Source of the DNA: Cinclus cinclus
Lineage: Eukaryota > Chordata > Aves > Passeriformes > Cinclidae
Direction of reading: 5' to 3'
DNA: 64,000 nt
Assembly: GCF_963662255.1 (NCBI RefSeq)
Contig: NC_085046.1
Coordinates: forward strand, 99,031,324-99,095,323
In this document: piece by piece, positions 39,522 to 52,884 of the stretch
Position numbering within the stretch: the stretch's first letter is position 1
How the letters are laid out: every line of letters starts with the position of its first letter
Program-made: the position numbers and the translations under genes
Notes under the pieces: model-generated
What the model was told of the DNA's origin: nothing
Database searches by the model: none
Seen by the model: only the letters and a program-made list of their open reading frames with translations

Positions 39522-40494
39522 ATAATCCTGTGATTTTCTGCTCAGCAACTTCTAGTGAATGTATAAATGTAAAAGAAAAAATAACTGGATACTTCATCTG
39601 GCCAAAAAAGTGTTTCTTACAAATTCAGCAGTGAAAAAAAGGTCTATTCCTGAAGTTGGAATGGCAATGAGTAAAGAGGTATCAAGGACAAATTTGCTAC
39701 AAAACTGCCTACACCGCTGCAGTTAACACTGAACCCACATCACCAAACTCCCCCAAAAATCTAGTTTCTTTTCTAACCTTATCAAAGGCAAGAAACTAAG
39801 TGGTACATTTCAAACAGCTACAGTAATTAGCACCTTTCCCATCCACTGTTAATTGCCTCCAAAATAACAAGTCATAATCATGCCGCACTCCAACTTGTCA
39901 CTTCGTTACACTAATTGCACAGCCACCAGATTTTGAAATTTAAAGTAATGCACTGATAAACAAAATCTTCACTATATGCCACCAGTGTTTAATTGGGTCT
40001 CAAGGCGGCAAAAACTTATGCTGTTTAGCTATGATGAAGTAGATCACCATAATGATTGCACTTTCTTGAGAAGAGGTGTCTGCAGAAGCTGTGAAAAATC
40101 ACGTTGTGTTACTCCTCAGTGAGTGGAGCACAAATACATTATATAAAGGCAGTCACCAGCAATAATCTTGCCTTCAGCTTTGCAACTTATAGACTTCCAA
40201 ACTCGGTCATCTTGCTATCATGTCACTCCTTGTTTTGTGGTACACACTGCTGTTCAAATATCCATGCGCACAAATAAATTTAGCAGCTAATGGAAGTGGC
40301 TTTCTATATTCATTAATACTTGCAGGATTTTAGGAGGGATCTGATTTTCAAGGACTGCCAAACAGGCCTTTCTTTTAAAAATCAGATACGCTAATATTAG
40401 TTTTATTAAGCTGTCTTAAAACATAATTTCTAAAATCAGTAGCTTTTTAAAATTTAGCTAAAATTTACATCCCCCTGCTGTGGTATCTGAATAA
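39522..40494. other. Spacer between two LTRs, regulatory-like
   Basis: No retroviral internal sequence is seen. Four TAATT-type homeodomain words occur between 39820 and 40000, which resembles conserved noncoding DNA more than transposon sequence. Confidence 0.4.
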
Positions 40495-40990
40495 AATGTC
40501 AAGAAGATTAGAAGACTGATGGATCAAGATAATGACATTTTAATACAAAAAGCAAAAGTGTTGCACACAGGCAAAGAAAAATAATTCATTCACCACTTCC
40601 CATTGGCAGCCAGATGTTCATGGAAAGGTGGGTGCCAGCATTCACAATGATTATTTGGGAAAACAAGCACTATAACAATCAGGACAACCACAAATATCTC
40701 CCTTTGTTCCTCCTTTCCTCCAGCTTTTACTGCTGAGTTTGACTTCATATGATATATGGGACATCCCTTTGATCATCTGGGGTCAGCTGGCCCAGCCGTA
40801 TCCCCTTACACCTCTTGCCTATCCCCAGCCTACTGGCCTTTGCAGGAGTGGTTTGCAAAGAAAACTTGGGTGCTGGGATAGCACTACTCAGCAGTGGCCA
40901 AAACAAGGGTGTATTATCAGCACTGTTTTTGTCACAAATGCAAAGCACAGCTTCACTGATATGAGCTCCATCCCAGTGAGACAGCAAGGA
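40495..40990 (-). mobile_element. ERV LTR, family 1, copy C
   Basis: The words attcaccacttcccattggc, catccctttgatcatctggg and gtcagctggcccagccgtat match the family, and the right end (agctccatcccag) is the degenerate minus-strand LTR start. It is more diverged than copy B. A CA microsatellite directly follows it. If it were the 3' LTR of a minus-strand provirus, internal sequence would lie to its right; unrecognised minus-strand frames are present there from 41448 on. Confidence 0.7.
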
Positions 40991-41018
40991 AAGACCATCA
41001 CGTCTTTTTTTTTGTGCT

Positions 41019-41038
41019 ACACACACACACACACACCA
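41019..41038. repeat. (CA)n microsatellite
   Basis: About nine CA units directly right of LTR copy C. Confidence 0.9.
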
Positions 41039-41447
41039 CTTACTGTCTCTGATGTGCAGTCTGATTCATCCTAAGATAAGAACATCTGATGGAAATTGCA
41101 GAAGGAACTGTCTGGATGGTTGCATAATGAATACATTTCAGAAATGGAGGAGCTGTGGTGATTGTCTTTGGTACACATCTGCCTGCTAAAGGTTATAAAG
41201 TGATTCTGGACACTGGGACAAGTGGGCAAACTGGTATCCTGAGGTTGCAGGCAGCTTCTAGTGGATACTTCCCTTGACATGAATGTCTGCAGGGTATATC
41301 CAGCCTGAAAATGAGGAACACACAATTTTAGACGGGTGAGTAAAAGTTCTGAGGTCTGATCACATATAGAGACAAAATCTTAAAGTAGCTCCTTAGGTGT
41401 TTTGTTTGTGTATTCTGCAAGGCCAAAGACCATAAAACTGTACATTT

Positions 41448-42909
41448 CTAGCCAAACCTGCTTATATTATAATCCTCTAGAGCTGCTTGTATTAGATACT
41501 GCACTGGCAATATTAAAGATACTGTATAAGCAATAAACCTAATCATAATCAGCCACATAATCAGTGTCATACTTCTCACATCTGACCAAAAGTCTTCTCT
41601 CGACCAATCTGTCACACCCAGCAAGACCCCGTACAAATACTTTCCATATATGATTTCTCCAGAATTCCTGTAGATTTTGGCAGTTCTGATTTGTCTAGGT
41701 ACTCTTTGCGCTATTCCCTCTCTTTTTTTTGGCATGTATGCTGATTGCAAGCCCACTGGGCAATGCAACTAACTCTCCTATAACAAATAGTAAGATAATG
41801 CCCTTGGAGCTCAGCCTGTATAGAAGAGCAATTACAGTAAAATTATTTAGAATGCCTAAAGTATTACAATACTGTACTTTGAAAATACCGTCATCCAAAC
41901 TAGAATATATATTACAATGCTTAAGTACCAAAGCTTAATTGTACAACTAGACACTGGATTTCTACCGTTAAGAAAAACCAAAACTATTAGATTTTAATGC
42001 ACCATAATTCCATTAATCCTTTGTCCACCTTTCTCTGTCACCATTCAGGCTGATAGGAACTCCATCCTAGACAGACCTTGTCCCAGGATTTTCTCCTTCC
42101 TCTTTCTGGTAGCAAGGGGCAGCTATACTTTTAAAGCTATTTCTCAGCATTACTTCAGTCTTAAGTGTGAGACTGCAGATGTCTAAAACTCTGCATTTGA
42201 TTATGTAGTCAGCATCATAAAACACGCCTTTCATTTTTTTTAAAAAAAACCCAATAAAATAATAATTTGTGTGAATAATAGAGTGCCTAAATCTTACTAG
42301 GATGGGCATTAGCACCTCACAAAGCTACATACAGGTCACAAGGCACTTTTTCTCCCTCACTTAATGTATAGTCTTGGAGAAGTATGCTACACCTGTTAGT
42401 GCTCTGGATTGCTCAGTGGTTTTGGTCAGGGTGACCCTAGAGACAAGAAAAAAATTACCCTGTCCTAGGAGAATGCTGCCTTGGATTTGAGAAGTGTGGA
42501 ACCCCAATGAAAAGTCGCTATGAGGAAAACTGGCCCTGGTGTTGGGCCAACAAAGATAGGACTGAGTAAAAAGAATAAATTCTGTCCTGGCACCCCCATT
42601 ACATCCTGGTGCCCCCAAGATAAGCGTCATTGATTTTATCTCCACAAATCTTCACACATGTGATACCACTCAGCAAAGGGGCAATGACTAGTACCAAAAG
42701 AGGACAAATCCTATGTTCAAGATTCACATCTGCGTAACCACCAGGCTCCTCAGAATTAATACGACCATGTGATGAGCCTGCATTCTGATTATATCCCATC
42801 TGGGCAAAATCAACACCAAGGAACAAGTTGAACTGTGAACTAGCTTGGCAGAATAATTGTGCAGGCTGATAAAAAACCCACAGTTACAAACCACTTCCTT
42901 AGATTGCAA
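41448..42909 (-). other. Cluster of unrecognised minus-strand open frames beside an LTR
   Basis: Minus-strand frames of 106, 78, 82, 94, 75 and 61 residues lie in this 1.5-kb stretch, several overlapping in different phases. The leftmost ends in a hydrophobic segment followed by a short polar tail. The cluster lies directly upstream, in the minus direction, of LTR copy C, where the last gene of a provirus would be expected. I recognise no diagnostic retroviral motif, so it may be a decayed ERV fragment or chance. It is not called as a gene. Confidence 0.25.
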
Positions 42910-45900
42910 ACCTCCCTCCTGAAGGAAGGTATAATGGCTCCACTAACAAGCTAAACACACTGAGAGTAGCAAAAATAGGCCACCTCCAGCACAAGAAGTC
43001 TTGATTGCATCAGTATTTCAAGAGTGTTTCTTTGGTAGCATCAGAAACTGGAAAGGGCAGTGACTCCTCCAAACATAGCATACAATGAGTCCAAATTGCC
43101 ATCTATTCCTGCTTCCCAGAGGTCTGCAACAAAACTTTACTCTTTTTATAGTATTTTCCACCCCGGACCCTACTGAAAACAGTCAGAAGTTAAAATCCTA
43201 AAAGGAGTCTAGAAAGGCTAGGGATGAAAAAAATCACTATTTCTTTTGAACAAAGGGCAAACCCTAGCTCTCTGTAGTGTCCTTGGAAATTCCAGCCCCT
43301 GCTATTTTGGGAGCTGAAGAGAGGTGTTAAAGAAGACTGAGGGTTCTCCCATTAAAGAGTCTTTACACTATTACATTTAAAATTACTGTATTCACAATAC
43401 AATAGAACAGGCATACACAGCCTAAATACTGGGTACTCACAGTGTTTCTGTTGCTATGAGAGGGAAAGGGAAAACTCCAAATGTGAGGCCCTGAAACCTT
43501 TTGAGTTAAATATCCTCCAGAACAGAGGCTATATGATACGTGGACCACCCTGGTGACTTATCCCCAAATAATTGTATCACCAAATTCAAATGGTTAATGC
43601 AAGAAACAGAATTGAAAGATATATTGAGCATGATTTTAAGGGCTGCAACAGCCACGTACACTAATAAAACCTACAACATGTTGTTATTGTCTCCTTCCAG
43701 TTACATCAGCGTTCTGATGTGATTAAGGAAATATCTGTTATTTTATGCTTGACTTATTTTCCTCTGTCAGACTGTAATTTGTCTGTGTCACTGATGGGTT
43801 TGTCTGTGAATTAGAGCTCCTGGCAAATTCTGCTTCTGAATTTGCCTGAAATTCCCACGTGATTTATGGAAACGCTTTTCCAGTGTTGAGGTATCATCTG
43901 GTTTCTCGCAATGGCAAAGAAAGTTTGTGCTGAAATCAACAAGGCAAGGAATCAATTGACTTCTAAAAGAAGACAGCTAACAATATAAAACAAACTTTCC
44001 AAAGTATATGTCTACAGTTTGGAATCGGGTACAACGCACCCAATGTGGATATATCCAGGTTCTCCCGCACAGCAAAACAGGAGCAAATTATAGAACATCA
44101 CTGGAAAACTTCCTCTGACAGTGTAGGACAGACTGAAGCTAGGTCTTCATTTCATGTGGCTTTTCATCCCAATAGCATGTGCTAAACAAGGTCTTCATCA
44201 AGTGTGAAAGGACTCAAGCCTAAATGGGATCACAGACTTTGGAAAAAGTAAGTTGTTGACAGATGTAATACTTTCAGAATTGAAAACAAATGGACTTCTA
44301 TATTGGCACAGATCTACTACCTACAGGCTTACACTCTGTAAAACTGTAGCCTGACCACAATTTTCCACTGTTCTGAGTACCAGGCACAACCGTGACACTG
44401 AGCACATTTATTTTGGCTTCACACAACTCTCATGGTTGTCACTACTTGGCATAGGAAGTGCTGCCTTCAAGCCCGAGACTCCAGGAAAAGTCACACACTA
44501 AATATCAAGGAAACACCATCTCCCCTCATTTCCATATGATCTTGCTACCTTCACTTCTGCCATTTGAAGATGTCTTGCCTAAATAAGGGATTTTCTTTCC
44601 AAGCACCAGAGAGCCTGCAGCCAGAGAAAATTGCCCTGCTGCAGTTACTTCACTTTTCAGTAACAAGCTGGAGATCTGCATATACGATTCAGCAGCAGAC
44701 AAAATAGCTTGTGCTCCATGAAGCAGGTCTCCTGGATTTATTTTTTCCCAAGCAGAGTAAAAATTATAAATATCTTATGTTCTTCATTTAATAAAATGTT
44801 CATCAACTGAATAGATTAATCAATCATAATTCAAACCAAAATACCATTTAAAGTTTCTGATCATTTCCTCTTCTCAGGCCTCTGGGAACAAATGAAAAGA
44901 GGTAGAGGAGGATTGGAAATAAAATTTTGTGAAACTATGAAATCAATTTTTTGTAATTTCATTTTTCCCTTTCCCACTCTGCTCCTATTTCTGTCAACAG
45001 AGAACATGGTTTGCCAGCACTTTTTAATGCAAGGAAGACTCTGGTCAAAAGCTACATTTGGGCTGAAGAATGTCTCTCTTGGCCTGAATCTGTACAGGCA
45101 CTGTCCAAAGAACTAAGTCAGAAACTGATGGCCTTAGGATAATGACAGCAAAGGCAGGCTGCAATTATATTCCATGGGGAACTGGATCTGAGAGAAACTC
45201 ATTGTGTCAAAGAAGAGGAAATTTTAGAGAGATGCTATCAGATCAGCTCTGTATACAAATGCAATTGATACGTAGGAATAGGACAGCAAGACAAGAACCA
45301 ATCTGGCCTTACCAATGAAATAATAACAGCTACAGGCAGAATAAAATGTTATGTTACAAAAATGTTTCCCACTTTTTGGTACAAGCAGAAAGAAATGAGA
45401 TGTTATAGACATAAAAGCCAACAACCAGCAGTTACAGCTGAATCAAATGGTTTTTAAGGGATTCTCTGACAGTGCTAAAACACTACAGCATAGCCCTGCT
45501 GCTCCCTACAAATTCTTTTCTGGCTAAATCAGTCATTTTGACAGGAGAGCAGAAATATTTTTGTGTGCAACACCACACAAAGCCTTTGTTGAGTCACTTT
45601 TCTCTGTCTCTAGCAGCATACCAATTGATATCAGAATTCAATTACTTATTCATGTATTTGTACTAGCCCAGGATTTCCCAGACTCCTGAGCTCTTGCTGG
45701 TGGTCTGAATGTCCACCCTGCATTCATTCTGCTGCCTGCCACACATCATTTTACGAATTGGTATAATTGCCCATCAGAGCACTGCCTGGCACGTCTCATT
45801 AGCATTCTTTAATTACAGCTGGACTGAATGGCATGTCATTTACTTGTAAAAACTATTCAGCGTACAATACAAAAGTGATTATAAACTAACCTCTAAGCTC

Positions 45901-48479
45901 TGGCTTCAACTTGGACCTGACATTTTTCTAGATATCTATACCTCATTCTGATAGTTCATGACAACACATCCCCTGACAAAGCTGTTGCCTGTTAATAAGC
46001 AATTTGTTCTAATTCATTATCTCACACTTTATTAAGCGTAAGGTAAACAAGGGTCTGGGAAATTCTTTTATTGCTTATTTGACTAGTAAGTAAATGTTCA
46101 TGCTAATTTGAACTAATCTCTTAGTTCCTACTTTCTGATTCCAGCGTCTAAAAGGAATTTTGTATTTCAGCTAGAGTTATGTAAGTTTTCTAGTACAAAT
46201 ATGAACATGAGTTCTGCCTGAGTGTTGGCCCCTTTATTCAAGCTCTCAAGCTGTCCCTTCTCCTTGCCAAAAATGATGGCAACAAAATAAGTCTGGGAAA
46301 ATTTTTTTAAAAAGGTCTTTTCAACTATACTTACTCTGCTCAACGTAGTCTGAGTAAACCCCCTAGATCAGGGTTCTCAAGAAGTCAGACACAGAAGAGG
46401 CAAAATGTGGGGAAAACAAGAAATATGGAAGAGTTAAAAAAGAAGAAGGGTTTCTGTAAGAATTTGGAGTCTGTTGAGCAGCTGTGTGGGAATCAGAACT
46501 TCAAATCCAAATACTTAAAACTCCTCCACTGTCCAGTTTCAGAAGTCTAAAATGCCTGTATTACCAGGCATTTGTAGAATCCTGTGCCAAGCCAGCCCAA
46601 TAACAGAACAGAGTTTCGCCTCAAAGCACAAGGCTAAGTTGCAAAAACTCTTATTGGTCTACAAGCGACCCTGTCATTGGTGTCTACATAAATGTTATCA
46701 CCTTAGTTGATCAAAGAAAATTATTATTTTAGATTTAACATGCCTAAGTCTAAAAATAGTTTCAAGATGACAAAAGTTAAACAAGTATTTACTGTGTAAG
46801 TGCAAAGTCAAGATTAGCCAGGTTGTTTTGTTAATGAAAGAAAGAAAAATAACTACATCCTCTAGGGAATAAATGCTATTTTCCATCTAGGCTAAGGAGA
46901 AATGTGGTTAGCCCCACTAGCTGAGTACAGAAATCCAGACTGTTAGTTTTTTTTCACTACACTGAGCGCAGCCATCTTTATACTGGACGAAGTGGGCAAT
47001 GTTAACACCCTCAATCAAACAGGATTTGGTTTCATCCCCACATAGGAAGTTCAGCACACCAAATGGCTCAAAGGTGACCTTGTGAAAGATTCATTTTTCT
47101 TTTTGTAAGCCATACTTTAGTGTATAACTGAGAGATTGCTTCTAGAAAGGGCAGCTGTTAGAACAAATAACATGATAAGCAAAACCTAATCCTGTCTGGA
47201 GAGAAATGCATCTTCAAGAAGGGAAGAAAGATAATATTCACCTTATTTAAGAGATTAAGTTTTAGAGGAAATTGCTACTCAAAGCTCAATGAGGTAATGT
47301 TCTCTGTGCCATTAACTGCCTCTGGCCTTGAATCTGAAAGCAGAATGTCATATTTTTCCCACTGTGGACAATTTATGGAAGATTCCTTGCCTGCTAGACC
47401 CAGAATGTTTACATTGCTTTGTCATGCATATTCCCAACAAAATTTTATTTGTACTGCAGGATCCATGGTATTTTCCCACATGAAATTGATTTGTTTCATA
47501 CAACAGAAGTTGATTATTTAAGGCAATGACCAGCAAAGGCTGAAATTCATTTTGAGTAAAACAGAGAAATGGGCACTGGTTATTCTGCATTAAAATTTGA
47601 AGGAACTACTGCAAAGCTGGAAAATTCATTTTATTAATAAATGTTTTTCTCCCCAAAATATTCTCACAATTTCAAACTCACAATTTCACCAGGACAAAAG
47701 GAAACTTTAAAAAATTATTTCAGCATAGAATCTTATAGAAAAATAAGGAACAATGACTCAAAAGGAAACACAAAAAATAATTTTTTTTTTCTTCTCTTCT
47801 GTTTATTGTAAAGTGCATTGCCCCATCCTGCACAAACCATTTCTAAGGCAAAACCTAATGAAATTAGTTGTTGAGACTGAAAAATTCTACGGGAGGCTCC
47901 AGCTGTGACTCATGCACAGGTGCACAGACACTGCACATGTTCTTTATCAGTGCACCTACAGCATCTTTGAAGTTAGAACAAATTAACATCAGAAATGATG
48001 GCAAAAATTTAAAATTGCACTACAAATTAATGTTAGAATAGAAGAAAGTCGTTTAAGACACTGACTCTTCTGTCAGGCTGGCTGTAGGTGAAAGTCAGCT
48101 AAGAAACCAACATTTTGGACAGTCTTTTAAAAATGACATCACTATAAAGCTCCATTGTTTTGTCTTGAGATTCCTGAATAATGCCACAAGAATGACAAGT
48201 TACAATGCTGTAGAATTAAAGGACTTCTACCAGCAGGACATTCTTCCCTCTCTTCCCTTCCCTCCTTGGAAAAGAGGGGCACAACTTTGCTTGGTGTATG
48301 AAAATACTGAAGACAGTGGCCAAATTACACACTTCATTCCCTTTTATCTCAGGAGCTGACAGAGACCTTTGAGAAGAAAAAACATAAAACTTGCTGGTTT
48401 TGCCTTTCTTTTTCCTAATATGTTGCTAGTGATTAGTAAAGCAGCAACCAAATCTTCATCATGAGAATAATTTCATAAA
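42910..48479. other. Noncoding intergenic DNA
   Basis: No gene or clear transposon. The stretches at 43740-43960 and 45720-46110 have TAATTA-type words and a mixed, non-repetitive composition, so they are candidate regulatory DNA. Confidence 0.5.
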
Positions 48480-48822
48480 GCAATAGTAATTTTATAATAT
48501 GTATTTCCATATATCCCTATTCCCCTTCCCCCTGTACTGCTGGATGGGAGGAGATAGAGAATTCAGAAGTGAAGCTGAACCCAGGAAGAAGAAAGGGGGG
48601 GAAGTTATTTAAAGATTTAGTTTTTCTCATTATCTGACTCTGATTTTTCATTGATAATAAGTCCAATTAACTTCTTTAAGTCAAGTCTGGTTTGCTCATG
48701 ACAGTAACTGGTGACTGATCTCTCCCTGCTCTTATCTTGACCACAAGCCTTTCACTGTATTTTCTCTCCCTGCCCAGCTGCTTGGTGGGCATCTGGCATC
48801 CACTCAGGATCAACTCACCACA
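48480..48822 (+). mobile_element. ERV LTR fragment, family 2, copy 1
   Basis: The segment carries words of a second common bird LTR-type repeat: gataataagtccaattaact, gtgactgatctctccctgct, cttatcttgaccacaagcct and a terminal tggcatccactcaggatcaa. It lines up with the copy at 62.4-62.75 kb. The AATAAG/AATTAA area would be the poly(A) region of the LTR. A CR1 tail begins about 40 bp after it. Family recognition is from memory and the left edge is approximate. Confidence 0.55.
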
Positions 48823-48861
48823 AATATATAATAAAATATTGCTGCTTTGCTTGAAATCTTT

Positions 48862-49229
48862 TAGCCTGGAGAAGAGAAGGCTCCAGGTCTTCCAATATTT
48901 AAAGAGGGCTTATAAAATAGGTGAAATTAGGGGTTTTTTAATCAGGGCCTGTAGCAAAAGGACAAAGTGTAACAGCTTTTAACTAAAAGACAGTAGATTT
49001 GAGCTAGGTATAAGGAAGAAATTTTTCACTGTGGCAGTGGTGAGGCACTGAAAAAAGTTGTCCAGAGAATTTGTGGATTTCACATCTCTGGGAGTATTCA
49101 AAATCTGTGTGGATGGAGTTTTAAGCAACCTGGTCAAGTGAAGTTGTCCCTGCCCACAGCAGGGGGGCTGGACTAGGTGGTTTTTATTGGTCCCTTCTAA
49201 CATGAACCAATCTATGTATCTATGAAATA
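48862..49229 (+). mobile_element. CR1 LINE 3' end
   Basis: It starts agcctggagaagagaaggct and continues through gctaggtataaggaagaaat, ggggggctggactaggtggt and ttggtcccttctaac to a ctatgtatctatgaa end. This is a standard truncated CR1 tail lying directly after an LTR fragment, with no coding potential. Confidence 0.9.
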
Positions 49230-51439
49230 GCCAAAATTTTCTCACAGAATTAAAATAAAACATAAGTTCATCTTTATTGGGGTACAAAATCATAGTACCA
49301 GTGAAGGCAACGTCCATCCATGGAGGGCAATATAGAAAACCATTGCCTTCTGATTTAAGGACTGGTCTTCAGGGAATAATCTGTTCTTGCACCTGTCTGA
49401 GCAGCATCAAACATGCAAGTGTTATCTCATCACAAGCTAGTGATACAACCCACAAGCAAAAAAAAAACAAACCAAACAAACAATTTAATCGTTGAGGCAT
49501 ATCTCTGGGGCACCTTAGGGAATGCCTGATCAATTTGTGCTACATTTTATATAAAATTTACCTTAAATGGGAAAAATCAGCCTCTCGATCCCCACAGTTG
49601 GGATGCCATGGTTTTGCCTAAAAGCCTCCTGTGGGCTTAGACTCTCGCTAGCCAGCCCAGATCCCCCAGTTTCTGAGGGAGATACAGCAGTACACCATTA
49701 TAATGCAGGTGCAAGGTGCCCTGCACACTCCACAGAAGCCCATTTCTTCCTTGACGCTGTTGTTAAGAGGAAGCAGTGGTTTGCTTCTAACTGAAGAAAT
49801 ACTTAATTAAGTCTTTTATAAATTATACAAAGAAGACAAAACTTTCCAACCCTGTAATTATTGTTATTTGTTCAGCTCACAGCTCTTTTATAAAGAAGCA
49901 GTCTTCAGTTCCAGCTGTCTGTTGCAGAGATGTACGCTGCAGGTGTCAAAGTGAACTAAAGGAAGAAAAGGACTACTTGAACCAAAGAATTCAGAATAAT
50001 TCTGCTACCAGAAAATTACTGCTCCACGGAGAAGTGTCCTTGGACTATAAAATTTCGAGACTTAAAAGCTGCATTTTATATATAAACCAAGGCTTTCTTT
50101 GTGCTTATTATTTCATGTAGTTTTTTGTCATTTAAAACCCACAGAGACTAGCCATTAAGTCAGAATAATTCCATCACTGTCCAGTTGGAAGTGAGTGCAA
50201 ACTGAGAAAGAAGCTATTACTAGTTGGGAGCTAGGAAGTCACCAGCTGAGTAGTCTTATTCCAAGACTGTGAGCAAGTCATAAAAGTTAAGAACCAAGTG
50301 AGACAGTATGACACCAGCAATGTCAACATTGTTACTCTAAATCCCATGGTTTATGCCACTGCTAAGAGCAGTAAATTTCTAGTTTAATCACAATTAGTGA
50401 TTAAATCAGACTTTCAGAAACAGTTTCATTGAATTCATACAGTACTGTGAGATGCAGAGGGACAGAGCTGCTCCTTGAAACAACATGGCCTATGAACTAA
50501 AAGGAGTACTTTCCTCGGTCTTAAATTAATAACAGCAACAGCTTAGTCAGACTTTAAATGTTCCAACACCTTATCCTGCAAATGGACCTCAGTTGCTGGG
50601 AGACACATTAATCCAAATAAAAAGACAGCAATGTTGAGAAGCAGCTTTAATAAAATGAAGAAAGGATGACAGTTTCCACTAAAATGGCATTTGAAAACCT
50701 TTGATTTAGCAAAACCTAATTGATCAAGTTAGGTTTATTTCCCCCCTTACATCTGTTCTCTAAGTAACAGAAACATTCAAGGCAGTACACAAATCTACAA
50801 TGGGGTACGCTGTAAGAGAGGTTAAGGGAAAGCCGTTTCACCAGGACTAGTACATCCATGTAAAATGAAGCTGCAAAAAACTTAACTATAGCGACAGTTG
50901 TTAGTTCAGTACGCAGCATTCATCAGTACAAGGATTTCAGACATTTTCTTTAAATCTCAGATGAGGTTTATTTTTCAAAAACCACTCAAATGTTTGTCTC
51001 CATGCCTTTTGGCACTCCATTTCCTCACTTCCATACAAACAGAGGTTCTAGTTTATGGCATACAAGGAACACCAGGAACTGAGATTACAAGATTACTGTT
51101 AATCCTGCTTGATATTAGACTCTGCTTCCTCCAGAAGCATTATTACTCTGGCAGTAAGTGGATTGCAAAAGTGGATTTATTATTAGCCCCTTGATTATCC
51201 TGCAGATGTTCTAAACTTGTTGCTCTTCAGCCAAATGTTCCTCAAATTAACGTTTTTAATGTCTTTAAAAACAGTTTAGCAATTAGGATACAGCATATAA
51301 TTACTCTTTTTCATAAAAATAGATATTATACAAGAGAGTGCCTTATTAAATAGACTATGACTCAGAAGGAAAACATTCATAGTCAAAGGACTGAGATGTT
51401 CATTATGTCAATTAAACCATTCAAGTGTTGTAACAGGAG
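49230..51439. other. Noncoding intergenic DNA between CR1 copies
   Basis: No gene or named repeat is recognised; small frames look random. Confidence 0.55.
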
Positions 51440-52284
51440 AATGTGTAAGATTAGCAGCACACCTGAAGGATCAGATGCTATTGAGAGGAATCTGGACAAG
51501 TCTGAGAAGTGGGCTCATGAGAATCTCTTGAGGGTCAAGTCCCAGGGCAAAGTCCTGCCTCTGGGTCAGAATAACCCCCAATATCAATACAGACTGGGAG
51601 ATGAACAAATTGAGAGCAGCCATGCCAAGAACTTGGAGATTCTGCTGGATGAGAGGCTGGGCATGAGCCAGCAATGTGTGTTAAGAGCCCAAAAGCCAGT
51701 AGAATCCTGGGCTGCATCCAAGCCAGTGTGGCCAGCAGGGAGGGGATTCTGCCCCTCTGCTCAGCTCTGGTGAGACCCCACCTGCAGTGCTGCATCCAGT
51801 TCTGGGGTCCCCAGCACAGGAAGGACATGGACCATGGATTTATTGGTGTGAGTGCAGGGGAGGGCCACCAAGTTGACCACAGGGATGGAGCACCTCTCCT
51901 GTGAGGAAAGGCTGAGAGAATTGGGATTGTTCAGTCTAGAAAAGAGCCTTTGGTGTGACCTTCCAGTACCCAAAAGGAGCCTACAAGAAAGATGGAAAGG
52001 GACTTTTTGCAAGGGCATGTAGTGACAGAGAAAGGGGAAATGCCTTCAAACTGAGAGTAGATTTGAACTAGGTATTAGGAAGATATTCTTCACTTTGAGG
52101 GTGATCTGACACTGAAAAGGCTGCCCAAAGCATTTGTGGGTGCCTCATCCCTGGAAGTGCTCAAGGCCAGGTTGAATGGAGATCTGCACAACCTGTTGTA
52201 GTGAAAGGTGCTCCTGGCCACAGCAGGGAGGGTAGAACTAGATGATTTTTAAGGTCACTTCCAACCAAAACCATTCTCAAAGTC
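51440..52284 (+). mobile_element. CR1 LINE, end of ORF2 plus 3' UTR
   Basis: About 845 bp of CR1. The first part is the decayed end of the reverse-transcriptase ORF; residues such as DAIERNLDKSEKWAHENLLR are CR1-like, and the frame breaks several times after that. The rest is 3' UTR ending ttttaaggtcacttccaacc. Frames of 97 to 138 residues here are remnants or shadows, not host genes. Confidence 0.9.
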
Positions 52285-52884
52285 TGTCTCCTTAAGTCAA
52301 TCAAATACATTCCACCAGGCAACACAGTTGCTTAAGCATTTGCTTGAAACTTAAGCATGAAACACAGCACGTGCTCAAGTGTTTTGCAGCAATTTCTACC
52401 ACTCTAGTGTGTAAGCCACAAAAGCAAACTTCTACAATATAGTACTGATATCACACATTTCCTCCACAAATGCAGTATCTAATTTAATTGGTTTTGCTAT
52501 AAGGTTTCAGAGCATCTAAACAAGGAACAATTGCCTCTTCTTTACTACAGGGGTTTTCATACATACACTTTCATGGAAAACTGAGGTGTTTCCTGCAGCA
52601 GGGAATGTACTTAACCTAAGCACAAAACAGCTTCTCAGCTCTGCTGGCCCTCCCCAGCAACTACATGCTGAACCACTGGGTTCCAGCACAGTTCTTAACT
52701 GTTTGCCATTAGAAAAGAAACTAGAGGAAAAGATTACATGTTTTCTAGCTCCTGTTCCCAGCTCATACATTTCACCACCTAGTTGAGGGAAGACAAAATG
52801 ACCTACTATGCTGGTTTTACCTTGGAAGCATCTGAGGGGAGGGTACACTAGGAAGTTTTTCTCCATGAGCACTTCTTCTGTGGA

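Noticed and set aside
51357..51904. Frames of 76-138 residues that look like a gene
   Set aside because: They are the decayed end of the CR1 reverse-transcriptase ORF, including shadow frames.
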